A stretch of DNA of 37,579 bases from Gammaproteobacteria bacterium (lineage in GTDB: Bacteria; Pseudomonadota; Gammaproteobacteria; Steroidobacterales; Steroidobacteraceae), in the NCBI GenBank assembly GCA_027307325.1, contig DAHUXE010000188.1, positions 1 through 37,579 on the forward strand. Reading direction: 5' to 3'. Under the pieces are notes generated by a model. The model searched no databases. It was not told the DNA's origin and saw only the letters and a program-made list of their open reading frames with translations. Made by a program: the position numbers and the translations under genes. Shown here piece by piece: positions 7,288 through 19,169 of the stretch (positions within the stretch are counted from its first letter, which is position 1; every line of letters begins with the position of its first letter).

Positions 7288-8925
7288 GTGGCCAACAGCC
7301 CCGCGTCCGGCGCACAACTCGCGCAACAAGGTCGTGACTCTCCTGCCGTCGACGGTGTAGCTACCGGAATCGCCGCCTTCGTCGGCCGCACGCTCAAGGG
7401 CCCGGTTTCGCGACCGCTCACGGTACGGAGCTTCTCCGAGTTCCAGCGTCACTTCGGCGGGCTGTGGCAGCCTTCGACGCTGTCGTACGCAGTGGAGCAG
7501 TTCTTCGACAACGGCGGCCGCGAGGCGCGCATCGTGCGCGTGGTGAACGGCGCCCGCCCGCCGACCGTGAGCCTGCCGGCCGGCGGCAGCACGCTCACCC
7601 TCATCGCGGTCAATCCCGGCTCGCGCGAGTATCTGCGCGCTTCGGTCGACTATGACGGCCTCTCGGCCGTCGACGCGGACCGCTTCAACCTGGTCGTGCA
7701 ACGAGTGCGCACCGCGGGCTCGGAGCTGGTGGAGGATCAGGAGATCTACCGGCGCGTGTCGGTGAAAGCGGATGCCACGGGCTTCGTCACCGACGTGCTG
7801 CTGCAATCGAGCCTGGTGCGCGTGCAGGGAGCCGTGCCCGAGCGCCGCCCGGACCGCTCGTCCGGCGCACCTGGTGGCGTCGCGGCCGGCTATACCCTGT
7901 CTAATCCCGACGGCGACGATGGCGCGGCTCTCACCGATTACGACGTGATCGGCTCGAGCGCGCGCGGCACCGGCCTGTTTGCACTCGAAGGCGCCGGGCG
8001 CTTCAATCTGCTGTGTATTCCGCCGCTACGCCGTGAGCAGGACGTGGGGCTGTCGACGCTACTGGTCGCGGCGCGCATCTGCCGCGAACGCTGTGCGCTG
8101 CTCGTGATCGATCCGCCCGCCTCGTGGGCCAGCGCCCCTGCGGCGCTCGAGGCGCTGCGCGCCTGGCCGTTCCGCAGCGACTGCGCCGTGATGTATTACC
8201 CGCGCATCCAGGCCTTCGACCGGCTGCGCGGACGTATCGAGACCTTCGGATCGAGCGCCGCGGCGGCCGGCATGATTGCCCGCTCGGACGAGAGCTGGCC
8301 GGTCTGGACCGCCGCCGAGCCCGAGGAAGCAGCATTGCGTCCGGGGCTGCGTCCCGCGGTTGCGGTCTCGGACGCGGACCGCGTGCGCCTCACTCAGGCT
8401 GGCGTCAACCCGCTGCTCGCCGTGCGCTCGGCCGCGCGCACGGGTCTCGGCCCACGCACGCTTGCCGCCGGGGGGAGCGGTGCCTCGGACTGGCGTTACC
8501 TGTCGGCCAGGCGCCTCGCGCTGTTCGTCGCCGCCAGCATCGAGCAAGGCACGCGCTGGGTGCTGCTCGAGCACAACGGTCCGGCCACCTGGGCGCGCGC
8601 CCGCGCGCGTGCCGCGGAATTCCTCGCTGCGCTCGCCGCGCAGGGCGCCTTCGCCGGCGCGACCGCGCGCGACAGCCACTTCGTGTTCTGCGACGAGCGG
8701 GTCAACAGCGCGCAGAGCGTCGCCGAGGGCAAGTTCAATCTGCTGTTCGGCTTCGCCACCACCAGGGCCGGCGAGTTCGACACGTGGCTCGTCACGCATC
8801 GCCCCGGTGGAAGCCGGGTGCGCCCGGTGTCCGTCAACCGCTCGGCGACCGCACGGCAGCGGGTGGAGTGGGAGATTCAGACTTCGATACTGCGCGGGGG
8901 GATGCGGGATTTGAACACCCGGTGA
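7288..8925 (+). CDS. Stand-alone homologue of contractile phage tail sheath protein
   Basis: A 545-residue protein of the phage tail sheath family (the COG3497 type). Conserved sheath landmarks appear in order: GVATGIAAFVGRTLKGPVSRPLTVRSFSEFQRHFGG (about residues 23-58), LSYAVEQFFDNGGREARIVRVV (65-86), DYDVIGSSARGTGLFALEGAGRFNLLCIPP (217-246), AGMIARSDESWPVWTAAEPEE (327-347), and the C-terminal core with AGVNPLLAVR, GLGPRTLA, DWRYLSARRL and SIEQGTRWVLLEHNGPATW (371-435). The usual N-terminal PGVYVEE-type arm is absent, replaced by a short polar stretch, and about 35 residues extend past the normal end. GTG 7288 has an AAGAGG site seven bases upstream and is the only plausible start. No tube, baseplate, spike, tape-measure or assembly ATPase gene lies nearby, so it is not part of a visible prophage or injection system. 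Function unknown; see findings. Confidence 0.88.
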   Translation: MANSPASGAQLAQQGRDSPAVDGVATGIAAFVGRTLKGPVSRPLTVRSFSEFQRHFGGLWQPSTLSYAVEQFFDNGGREARIVRVVNGARPPTVSLPAGGSTLTLIAVNPGSREYLRASVDYDGLSAVDADRFNLVVQRVRTAGSELVEDQEIYRRVSVKADATGFVTDVLLQSSLVRVQGAVPERRPDRSSGAPGGVAAGYTLSNPDGDDGAALTDYDVIGSSARGTGLFALEGAGRFNLLCIPPLRREQDVGLSTLLVAARICRERCALLVIDPPASWASAPAALEALRAWPFRSDCAVMYYPRIQAFDRLRGRIETFGSSAAAAGMIARSDESWPVWTAAEPEEAALRPGLRPAVAVSDADRVRLTQAGVNPLLAVRSAARTGLGPRTLAAGGSGASDWRYLSARRLALFVAASIEQGTRWVLLEHNGPATWARARARAAEFLAALAAQGAFAGATARDSHFVFCDERVNSAQSVAEGKFNLLFGFATTRAGEFDTWLVTHRPGGSRVRPVSVNRSATARQRVEWEIQTSILRGGMRDLNTR

Positions 8926-8960
8926 GCGCATGTGGTACCCCCGAATGACTCAAGCCCGCG

Positions 8961-8984
8961 ATAGTTAGAAGAGTGTCTAACCAT
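8961..8984. other. Inverted repeat after the sheath-like gene
   Basis: ATAGTTAGA (8961-8969) and TCTAACCAT (8976-8984) pair with one mismatch around a six-base loop. There is no T run, so it is not a standard terminator. It could be a repressor operator or a weak 3' hairpin. It lies in the 184-base gap between the sheath-like gene and the convergent oxoprolinase gene, which holds no other feature I can support. Confidence 0.45.
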
Positions 8985-9109
8985 GGCTCCTTGAGGCCCT
9001 CTACAGGGGTCCCAGGGGGCAAATTTCATGACTTTCTACCTATGCGTCCCGAAGAGCATTTCCCGGGATCACCACACGCATACCGTAAACGCAGGCCGAC
9101 TGGCCGCAG

Positions 9110-12730
<3,621 letters not shown>

Positions 12731-12795
12731 TGCCTGCATTATTCGCCCATGTCGAGCCGGCACCCAGTCCCCGCCGCGACGCCGGGGAGGCGTTC

Positions 12796-13317
12796 GTGAC
12801 CCGTCACGTCGTGTTCTCCCACGGCCAGGAAAGCGGCCCGTGGGGCCGTAAGATCAGCGCGCTCGCCGAGGTCGCCCGCAGCGAGGGCTACGAGGCGCAC
12901 TCGGTCGACTACCGCGGCATCGACCTGCCGCGCGCGCGCGTGGCGAAGCTCGTCGACTTCTGCAAGGAGCTGGCCGGCGACCTGGTGCTCGTCGGCTCGA
13001 GCATGGGCGGCTACGTGGCGGTTGCTTCCGCCTCGCTGCTGCACGCGCGCGGCGTGTTCCTGCTGGCGCCGGCGCTCTATCTCGAGGGGCTGCCGGAGCT
13101 GCGCGCCGGCTCGCTCGACTGCCCCGCGGCCGTGGTGCACGGCTGGCGCGACGAGGTCGTGCCCTACGAGCACAGCGTGCGCTTCGCGCACGGTTATCGC
13201 GCGGCGCTGCACCTGCTCGACGGCGATCATCGGCTGCACAACCAGATCCGCGTGATCCAACACCTGTTCGAGTACTTCCTCATTGCGCTCGATCTGCCGG
13301 CCATCGCTTTCGAGTGA
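12796..13317 (+). CDS. Small alpha/beta hydrolase (YqiA/RBBP9-like)
   Basis: A 173-residue alpha/beta hydrolase. The N terminus VTRHVVFSHGQESGPWGRK contains the oxyanion strand-turn; the nucleophile elbow is GSSMGG with Ser69; the acid is likely the Asp in VVHGWRDEVVP and the base the His in the GDHRLHNQ segment, so the triad looks complete. The size and lack of a lid domain resemble the YqiA and RBBP9-like serine esterase groups. The substrate is unknown. GTG 12796 was chosen because GGAGG lies six bases upstream; the longer ATG-started frame from 12730 adds a Pro-rich non-homologous stretch. It is divergent from the oxoprolinase gene and convergent with the dehydrogenase gene that ends at 13335. 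Confidence 0.87.
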   Translation: MTRHVVFSHGQESGPWGRKISALAEVARSEGYEAHSVDYRGIDLPRARVAKLVDFCKELAGDLVLVGSSMGGYVAVASASLLHARGVFLLAPALYLEGLPELRAGSLDCPAAVVHGWRDEVVPYEHSVRFAHGYRAALHLLDGDHRLHNQIRVIQHLFEYFLIALDLPAIAFE

Positions 13318-13334
13318 CGGCGGCCGGCGCGGCT

Positions 13335-14138
13335 TCAGCGCCGCAGGCGGATGGCGCGCGCCGCGATGCGGTCCACCAGCGCCGGCGCTACCAGGCGCGC
13401 CCAGCGCCCCAGGCGTCCGCGCCGGGAAGTGATGAGGAGCCGCTGCCGCCGGCTCATGGCGCGGACGATGAGCCGCGCGCACTGCTCGCTCGTCATGATG
13501 TGCGGCTCGTCCATGGGACTTACGCCCAATGGCCGGCCGTCGGCACCGAGCGCCCCCTTGTGCAGCTCGCTCTTGACGAAGTCGGGAGCCACGATCGTGA
13601 CGTCGACACCGCTGCCCCGAAGCTCGATGCGCAGCGACTCGCAGAAGCCGACCAGCGCATGCTTGGAAGCGGCGTACCCGGTGCGCTCGGGGACGCCGGT
13701 GAGCCCCGCGATGCTGGCGACCGCCACGATCAGGCCGCGCGAGTTCTTCAGGTACGGGAGGGCCGCGGCGGTGGTATAGGCGGCGCCGAGGTAATTGACC
13801 GCCAGCAGCCGCTCGAGGGGCGCGAGATCCGTGAGCGCGTCGAACCGTGCCCACATCGTCATGCCGGCATTGTTCACCAGGGCATCGAGCGTGCGGAAAC
13901 GCTCCACGGTCCGCGCCACCATTGCCCGGCAGTCCTCCGGCCGGGTGACGTCTCCGGGAACGGCAAGCACGGCAGTCCCCGCGGCCGCGCAGCGGCCGGC
14001 GGTCTCCCCGAGCCGGTCCGCGTCGCGCGCGTTGAGGGCAAGCTGCGCCCCGCGCTGCGCGAGCTCGAGCGCGAGTGCGCGCCCGATCCCGGTCGAAGCC
14101 CCGGTAATGAGCACCGTCTTGCCCTGGAAAGTGTCCAT
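13335..14138 (-). CDS. Short-chain dehydrogenase/reductase
   Basis: A 267-residue classical SDR. It shows the cofactor motif TGASTGIG (residues 12-19), NNAG (89-92), the catalytic Ser142 in the VASIAG segment and YAASK with Tyr155 and Lys159. An Arg (residue 38) after the second strand (LALNARD) suggests NADP(H) preference, which is inference. The C-terminal part (PDFVKSELHKGA, then a basic tail RRQRLLITSRRGRLGRWARLV) resembles membrane-proximal SDRs acting on lipid or steroid-like substrates. Its start is 242 bases from the DUF1302 gene, which reads the other way, so the two may share a regulatory region. The substrate is not predictable from sequence. Confidence 0.9.
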   Translation of the reverse strand: MDTFQGKTVLITGASTGIGRALALELAQRGAQLALNARDADRLGETAGRCAAAGTAVLAVPGDVTRPEDCRAMVARTVERFRTLDALVNNAGMTMWARFDALTDLAPLERLLAVNYLGAAYTTAAALPYLKNSRGLIVAVASIAGLTGVPERTGYAASKHALVGFCESLRIELRGSGVDVTIVAPDFVKSELHKGALGADGRPLGVSPMDEPHIMTSEQCARLIVRAMSRRQRLLITSRRGRLGRWARLVAPALVDRIAARAIRLRR

Positions 14139-14182
14139 TTGCGCTACTGCCGCCTGCTGCCGCCGAGTCGCGGCGGGAGCAC

Positions 14183-14188
14183 ATCATA
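14183..14188 (-). promoter_or_regulatory. Possible -10 box for the short-chain dehydrogenase gene
   Basis: On the reverse strand TATGAT lies about 45 bases before the start codon at 14138. No matching -35 box is obvious. The same divergent region (14139-14380) also carries a GCGTGC/GCACGC hairpin just downstream of an ACAA-rich stretch near 14270-14310; nothing else in it can be supported. Confidence 0.3.
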
Positions 14189-14380
14189 GGGCGCTGATTT
14201 GACTGCTGCTTGCCGCCCCGCGTGGCCGAGTCGTAGACTCCCGGGCGCAGGCTTTGTGTTGCGGAACAAACAAGAACCCGGCGTGCGTGCGCGAGCACGC
14301 GGGGTGCAGATCAACGCAATCACGTGACTTCCGGCGCCGGCGCGAGCGGCGGGCCGCGGCGGTCTGACCCAGGGGGAGAC

Positions 14381-16504
14381 ATGAGGAAAGTGCACATCGG
14401 GCGTCGTGAGCTGCTGATCGCTCCGGCGGCGGTCTGTCTCGTGCTGGGGGTGGCGCCCGAGGCGCGCGCAGTGAGCTTCGGCTCCGGAGACTGGACCGGC
14501 TCCTGGGATACGACTATCGGCTACGGCCAGGGGTTTCGCACCTCGGGGCACGACTGCGCGCTGATCGCCATCGCCGACGGCGGTTGCGGCTACGGCCCCA
14601 ACCTCGACGACGGCGATCTCAATTACGGCAAGGGCACCTTTACCGCGGCCCTCACCGGCGTGACGGAGCTCTCCCTCAAATATAAGGATACGGCCGGCCT
14701 CTTCGTGCGCGGCTCGGGCCTCTACGACTTCTACGTGATGGGCAACAACACCGATCGCACGCCGCTGTCGCACGATGCCAAGGACATCATCGGCAGCTAC
14801 ACCCGCCTGCTCGATGCGTTCGGCTACGCCCGCTTCAATATGGGCTCGATGCCATCCGAGCTGCGCCTCGGCCGCCAGGTGGTGGACTGGGGCGAGAGCC
14901 TCTACATCCCCGGAGGCTTGAACCAGGTCGACTACTTCGACGTCACCGCGTTGCAGGTCCCCGGCGCCGAGCTCAAGCAGGCATTGCTGCCCGACGAATC
15001 GGCGATCCTCAACCTGCAGCTCACCAGGAACCTGAGCACCCAGCTCATCTACCTGTTCGACTGGCACCAGGACATCATCGAGCCCACCGGCGCCTACTTC
15101 AGCACCAACGACATCGCCGGCGCCGGCGGCAATCGCGTGGTCCTCGGCTTCGGTGCGATCTCCGACCAGGGGGTCGACTTCACTCCGCTCGGTGGGCCGC
15201 CGATCGGCAATTTCCAGGCGATACCGCGCACGCCCGACCAGCGGCCCTCCGGGTCCGGCCAGTTCGGCATCAACTTCAAGCTCTTCCTGCCGAACTTCGG
15301 CCAGGGCACCCAGCTCGGCTTCTATTTCCTCAACTACACCAGCCGACTTCCGTTGCTATCGGTGCAGACCGGGACACAGGCCGGGTTCGGCAACGCTTTT
15401 GGCGCCGCCGAAGCCGCCGGCGCTGCGGCGCAGGCGGTCGCGGCGGGAGTGCCGCTGCCGGCGGCCATTGCAACCGGTGCCGCGGTCGGCCAGGGGGCCG
15501 CCGCGTCGCAGGGCGGCAACCTGAGTAACGCGACAGCCAGCCAGTACGCCAGCATCGGCGCCAACACGCTGCTCGCGGGCGGCAATGTCGCCAACCAGGC
15601 GAATAACCTGGCGGTCAACGAATACACCCACAGCCAAGGCTACTTCGAGCAGTTCCCACAGGACATCAAGATGCTCGGGCTATCCTTCAACACCGAGATC
15701 CATGCGACCGGCACCTCGCTCCAGGGCGAGGTCGCTTTCCGCCACAACGTGCCGCTGCAGCTCGACCTCCCCGAGCTCATCTACGCCTCGATCAGCCCCC
15801 TCGAGACGGGCCTCAACCGGTTACTCGGTAATCCGGTGACCGGTCCCGGGAAATGCGTGCCGGCATCTGCCACTCCGATCACGGGCTGCAACCAGTTCGG
15901 CCTGTACGGGCTCGGGCAGACCGTGCAGGGCTACATGCTCAAGGACACCTGGCACCTCGATCTCAGCGGCACCCAGATCTGGGCCAACGTGCTGAAGGCC
16001 TCCCAGGCCGTGTTGACCGTGGAGGCCGGCGCCGACTACGTGTCGCTGCCGAACAAGTACACCGGAGGACCTGAGGGCTTCGGCCTGCGCTTTGGCGGTC
16101 CGGGCACGCTGAGCGGTAACCCGAACCTCGGCGGCTACCCGCAGTTCCCCGCGGTGAACGGCCAGTGCGTCGTGCCGGGCTTCCAGTGCCTCATTCCGGG
16201 CTCGGAGTTCGCCACCGACTTCGCCTGGGGCTACGTCCTCGCCGGCCACCTCGAGTACGACAACGTGATCGGCGACTGGAACCTCACGCCGCACCTCACC
16301 TTCAGCCAGGACGTGAGCGGGGTGTCGCCCAGTCCCGGCGGGGCTTTCCTCGCCGGCCGCTATGCGAGCACCGTCGGCGTCACTGCGGACATGCACCACA
16401 CATGGGAGCTCGACGTCTCGTACACTCATTACGGCGGCGCCAGTCAGTACAACCTGCTGGGCGATCGCGATTTTCTCGCCGCCAGCGTCAAAGTTTCATT
16501 CTGA
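14381..16504 (+). CDS. DUF1302 family outer-membrane barrel protein
   Basis: A 707-residue DUF1302 protein. A signal peptide is visible (MRKVHIGRRELLIAPAAVCL, cleavage after ARA near residue 27), followed by VSFGSGDWTGSWDTTIGYGQGFRT, characteristic of the family. LRLGRQVVDWGESLYIPGGLNQVDYFD (about 165-190) is the family core segment. The protein ends in alternating strands and a C-terminal Phe (SVKVSF), as expected for BAM-assembled barrels. An Ala-rich insert at about residues 335-410 is likely an extracellular or plug loop. The ATG at 14381 follows GGGGGAG and starts the signal peptide. First gene of an operon with DUF1329, YCF48-like and RND genes, a combination known from other gammaproteobacteria and thought to handle lipids or hydrophobic compounds across the envelope (inference). 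Confidence 0.9.
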   Translation: MRKVHIGRRELLIAPAAVCLVLGVAPEARAVSFGSGDWTGSWDTTIGYGQGFRTSGHDCALIAIADGGCGYGPNLDDGDLNYGKGTFTAALTGVTELSLKYKDTAGLFVRGSGLYDFYVMGNNTDRTPLSHDAKDIIGSYTRLLDAFGYARFNMGSMPSELRLGRQVVDWGESLYIPGGLNQVDYFDVTALQVPGAELKQALLPDESAILNLQLTRNLSTQLIYLFDWHQDIIEPTGAYFSTNDIAGAGGNRVVLGFGAISDQGVDFTPLGGPPIGNFQAIPRTPDQRPSGSGQFGINFKLFLPNFGQGTQLGFYFLNYTSRLPLLSVQTGTQAGFGNAFGAAEAAGAAAQAVAAGVPLPAAIATGAAVGQGAAASQGGNLSNATASQYASIGANTLLAGGNVANQANNLAVNEYTHSQGYFEQFPQDIKMLGLSFNTEIHATGTSLQGEVAFRHNVPLQLDLPELIYASISPLETGLNRLLGNPVTGPGKCVPASATPITGCNQFGLYGLGQTVQGYMLKDTWHLDLSGTQIWANVLKASQAVLTVEAGADYVSLPNKYTGGPEGFGLRFGGPGTLSGNPNLGGYPQFPAVNGQCVVPGFQCLIPGSEFATDFAWGYVLAGHLEYDNVIGDWNLTPHLTFSQDVSGVSPSPGGAFLAGRYASTVGVTADMHHTWELDVSYTHYGGASQYNLLGDRDFLAASVKVSF

Positions 16505-16519
16505 GAGCCGGGGGCTGCA

Positions 16520-17881
16520 ATGAAAATCGTGGTGAGTTTGGCCGCGGCAGTGCTGTTCGCGCAGTCGGCGTGGGGGGCGGTAAGCCCGCAGGAAGCCGCA
16601 CGGCTGGGGCAGGATCTCACGCCGCTCGGGGGTGAGAAGGCGGCTAGCGCCGACGGCTCGATTCCCGCGTGGACGGGCGGCCTCAGGTCGGCAGCCGACG
16701 CGGGCTTTCCCAACTACCACTCCCCCGATCACTACCCCGACCCCTACGCGAGCGACAAGCCGCTGTTCACGATCACAGCCGCAAACATGGGCGAGTACGC
16801 CGCGAAGCTCACCGAGGGGCACAAGGCGCTCTTCAAGACCTACCCCGACTACAAGATGATCGTCTACCCGACGCATCGCAGCGCCGCGGCTCCCGAGAGC
16901 GTGTACGAGGCCACGAAGCGCAACGCGACCACGGCGAAGCTCGTGCCCGACGGCAACGGCTTCACGGGCGCGATCGGCGGCCCGCCGTTCCCGATTCCGC
17001 AGAACGGGCTCGAGGTGTACTGGAATCACCTCACGCGCTACCGCGGCCTGGCCGCGGCGCTGACGGTCGGACAGGCCCCGATGACCGCCAGCGGCGGTTA
17101 TACGCTGGTGAAGTTCAAGGAGGAGTTCTTCTTTCCCTACTACGAGCCGGGCATGACCGAAGCCGCGATGCACAACATCCTCGTGTACTTCACGCAGGAA
17201 GTCATCGCGCCGGCGCGGCTCGCCGGGGATGTGCTGCTGGTGCAGGAGACGCTCGACCAGGCGAAGGAGAGCCGACGCGCCTGGATCTACAATGCCGGCA
17301 TGCGCCGCGTGCTGCGCGCCCCGCAGGTCGCCTTCGACAATCCGGGCACGGCGGCGGACAACCTGCGCACGGACGATCAGTTCGACGTCTACAACGGCAG
17401 CCCGCAGCGCTACAACTGGAAGCTGGTCGGCAAGAAGGAGATGTACGTCCCCTATAACGCTTACCGCCTGCAGGACCCGAAGGTCAAGTACAGCGAGATC
17501 CTTCACAAGAATCACATCAACCAGGATCTCGCGCGCTACGAGCTGCACCGCGTGTGGGTCGTGGATGCCACGCTCAAGCCCGGCATGAGCCACATCTACA
17601 GCCGGCGAACGCTGTACGTCGATGAGGACTCCTGGCAGATCCTCGGCGTCGACTGCTACGACGTGCGCGGTCAGCTCTACCGCGTCCAGGAAGGGCACGC
17701 AATGAACTACTACAACCTGCCCTCTCTCTGGACATCCCTGGAGCTGACCATGGACCTCTCGAACGGGCGTTATCTGGCGCTCAACCTGCAGAGCGAGGAG
17801 CCGCACACCTACGACTTCAGCATCAAGCGCACGCCCGCGGACTATCAGCCGGGCGTGCTGGAGCGCCGCGGCATCCGCTAG
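16520..17881 (+). CDS. DUF1329 family periplasmic protein (LolA/LolB-like fold)
   Basis: A 453-residue DUF1329 protein. A signal peptide (MKIVVSLAAAVLFAQSAWGA) precedes the family-typical start VSPQEAARLGQDLTPLGGEKA and ADGSIPAWTGG. Further conserved segments are IPQNGLEVYWNHLTRYRG, the KEEFFFPYY region and SHIYSRRTLYVDEDSWQILGVDCYD. Family structures are LolA/LolB-like half-barrels that bind acyl chains, so a periplasmic lipid or hydrophobic ligand shuttle is the likely role (family knowledge plus inference). The start lies 15 bases after the DUF1302 stop, with a GGGGG site. A palindromic element begins nine bases after its stop. Confidence 0.91.
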   Translation: MKIVVSLAAAVLFAQSAWGAVSPQEAARLGQDLTPLGGEKAASADGSIPAWTGGLRSAADAGFPNYHSPDHYPDPYASDKPLFTITAANMGEYAAKLTEGHKALFKTYPDYKMIVYPTHRSAAAPESVYEATKRNATTAKLVPDGNGFTGAIGGPPFPIPQNGLEVYWNHLTRYRGLAAALTVGQAPMTASGGYTLVKFKEEFFFPYYEPGMTEAAMHNILVYFTQEVIAPARLAGDVLLVQETLDQAKESRRAWIYNAGMRRVLRAPQVAFDNPGTAADNLRTDDQFDVYNGSPQRYNWKLVGKKEMYVPYNAYRLQDPKVKYSEILHKNHINQDLARYELHRVWVVDATLKPGMSHIYSRRTLYVDEDSWQILGVDCYDVRGQLYRVQEGHAMNYYNLPSLWTSLELTMDLSNGRYLALNLQSEEPHTYDFSIKRTPADYQPGVLERRGIR

Positions 17882-17889
17882 CTGTTGGC

Positions 17890-18166
17890 GCTGCGCCGAC
17901 TGCAAAAACGGGATTTTCGGGATCGCCGTGAATCCATTGCGCTGCGCGGTCCCTGCTCCGCGCAAGCCCAGGGCGGCCATCCCTGGCCGCCCGTTCGCCG
18001 CACGCGGCGAACCCTTGGAGGCTGCGGGCGCGCCTTTTCGCGCTGCGCTCTCCTGCTGCGCGCGAAAAGTCCCGGGTTTGCCGTCCTGGCAACCCCGCTC
18101 GGCGCGATGCGCCTCGCCCTGGCGCGCACGCCCCCGAAAATCCCTTTTTTTTGCACTCGCCGCAGC
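17890..18166. mobile_element. Palindromic MITE-like element inserted in the operon
   Basis: A 277-bp segment bounded by imperfect terminal inverted repeats of about 32-34 bases: the left end GCTGCGCCGACTGC plus an A run and GGGATTTTCGGG (to 17921) matches the reverse complement of the right end, CCCGAAAATCCC (18133-18144) plus a T run and GCACTCGCCGCAGC (to 18166). The 12-base inner part is identical. Inside lie at least four hairpins: 17971-17979 with 17984-17992, 17993-18001 with 18004-18012, 18034-18043 with 18060-18069, and 18074-18082 with 18088-18095. It encodes no transposase and I see no clear target-site duplication. This is the structure of a non-autonomous repeat or a large intergenic palindromic repeat. 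Confidence 0.75.
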
Positions 18167-19169
18167 CGTTACCGCAGTTACCTGGGCCGGTGAGGCGCAG
18201 TCGCCGGCGCCGCAGCCGCCACCCCGGAGCGCCGAGCACGCACGGCTTGCCGCCAATTCGCTGCTGATCGCCCTCGCGACCGCCGGCGAGCGACTGGTCG
18301 CGGTGGGCGACCGGGGCGTCATCGTGCTCTCGGACAATCGCGGCACGACCTGGAAGCAGGCGGCGAGCGTACCCGTCCAGGCGCTGCTCACCGGCGTGTG
18401 CTTCTTCGATGCCCGCCACGGCGTGGCGGTCGGGCACGACGAGGTCATTCTCGCGACCGGCGACGCCGGAGAGAGCTGGAAGCTCGTCCACTATGCGCCC
18501 GAGGCGCAGCGGCCGCTGCTCGACGTGTGGTGTGGTGCGGGCGGAGAGGCGATCGCGGTCGGCGCCTACAGCACGTATTTCACCAGCGCGGACGGCGGTG
18601 CGGATTGGAACGAGCAGCATTTCGCGCCGAGCCCCGCGCCGCAGCCGGCCGGGGCGCCGCATGCCGCGCGCGCTTCCTCCGCCATCGAGGAGTCGGGCGG
18701 CGGCTATCACCTCAATCGCATCGTGGGCGCCGCGGCCTCGAGGCTCTATATCGCAGCTGAGGCCGGACACCTGTACCGCAGCGATGACGCCGGTGGTCAC
18801 TGGCAGGAGCTCACCTCGCCCTACGCCGGCTCGTTCTTCGACGTGCTGCCGCTCGGAGCCGATGCGCTGCTCGCCTGCGGCCTGCGCGGCAACCTTTACC
18901 GCTCGGAGGACGCGGGCGCGAGCTGGCGGCGGCTCGAGACCGGTAGCGTGGCTCTGCTCGATGGCGCAGCAAGGCTGCCCGGCGGAGCGCTCGCCGTGGT
19001 GGGCCTCTCGGGCGTGGTGCTCGTGAGCCGCGACGGCGGCCGGTCCTTCACTCTCGAGCAGCAGAGCGACCGCAGCGGACTCGCAGCCGCGCTCGCAGTC
19101 GGCAGGAACGAGGTCCTCGTCGCGGGTGAGGGCGGCGTCCGGCGAGTCACGCTGGCGGAGGAGCACTGA
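17928..19169 (+). CDS. YCF48/BNR-repeat beta-propeller protein with element-derived N terminus
   Basis: The reading frame gives 413 residues from GTG 17928. Residues 1-79 are encoded by the palindromic element; the native protein is recognisable from about residue 95 onward. It carries repeated BNR/YCF48-type blades: GDRGVIVLSDNRGTTWKQ, GHDEVILATGDAGESWKL, GAYSTYFTSADGGADWNE, AEAGHLYRSDDAGGHWQE, GLRGNLYRSEDAGASWRR and GLSGVVLVSRDGGRSFT. Residues 66-87 (Arg-rich stretch, then SLFFALAAAVTAVTWA) look like a signal peptide, so the protein is probably periplasmic. The true start is unsure: GTG 17928 has GGGA five bases upstream, while TTG 18078 would give a normal-length signal peptide. It is the third gene of the DUF1302 operon and overlaps the RND gene by one base. 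YCF48 relatives act in protein or complex assembly; its role here is likely accessory to the transporter. Confidence 0.78.
   Translation: MNPLRCAVPAPRKPRAAIPGRPFAARGEPLEAAGAPFRAALSCCARKVPGLPSWQPRSARCASPWRARPRKSLFFALAAAVTAVTWAGEAQSPAPQPPPRSAEHARLAANSLLIALATAGERLVAVGDRGVIVLSDNRGTTWKQAASVPVQALLTGVCFFDARHGVAVGHDEVILATGDAGESWKLVHYAPEAQRPLLDVWCGAGGEAIAVGAYSTYFTSADGGADWNEQHFAPSPAPQPAGAPHAARASSAIEESGGGYHLNRIVGAAASRLYIAAEAGHLYRSDDAGGHWQELTSPYAGSFFDVLPLGADALLACGLRGNLYRSEDAGASWRRLETGSVALLDGAARLPGGALAVVGLSGVVLVSRDGGRSFTLEQQSDRSGLAAALAVGRNEVLVAGEGGVRRVTLAEEH

Noticed and set aside
7288-8925. Possibility that this is one gene of an intact prophage or type VI secretion cluster
   Set aside because: Neighbouring genes on both sides are ordinary envelope and metabolic genes, and no other phage or secretion component was found in the window.
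14139-14380. A riboswitch or small RNA upstream of the DUF1302 gene
   Set aside because: Only a short GCGTGC/GCACGC hairpin was seen, with no conserved core that I recognise.
17890-18166. A complete insertion sequence
   Set aside because: There is no transposase frame and it is only 277 bases long; at most it is a non-autonomous element.
16496-18448. A 650-codon open frame on the minus strand across the DUF1329 gene and the palindromic element
   Set aside because: It is antisense to DUF1329, and the rest is the reverse translation of the palindromic element; no domain is present.
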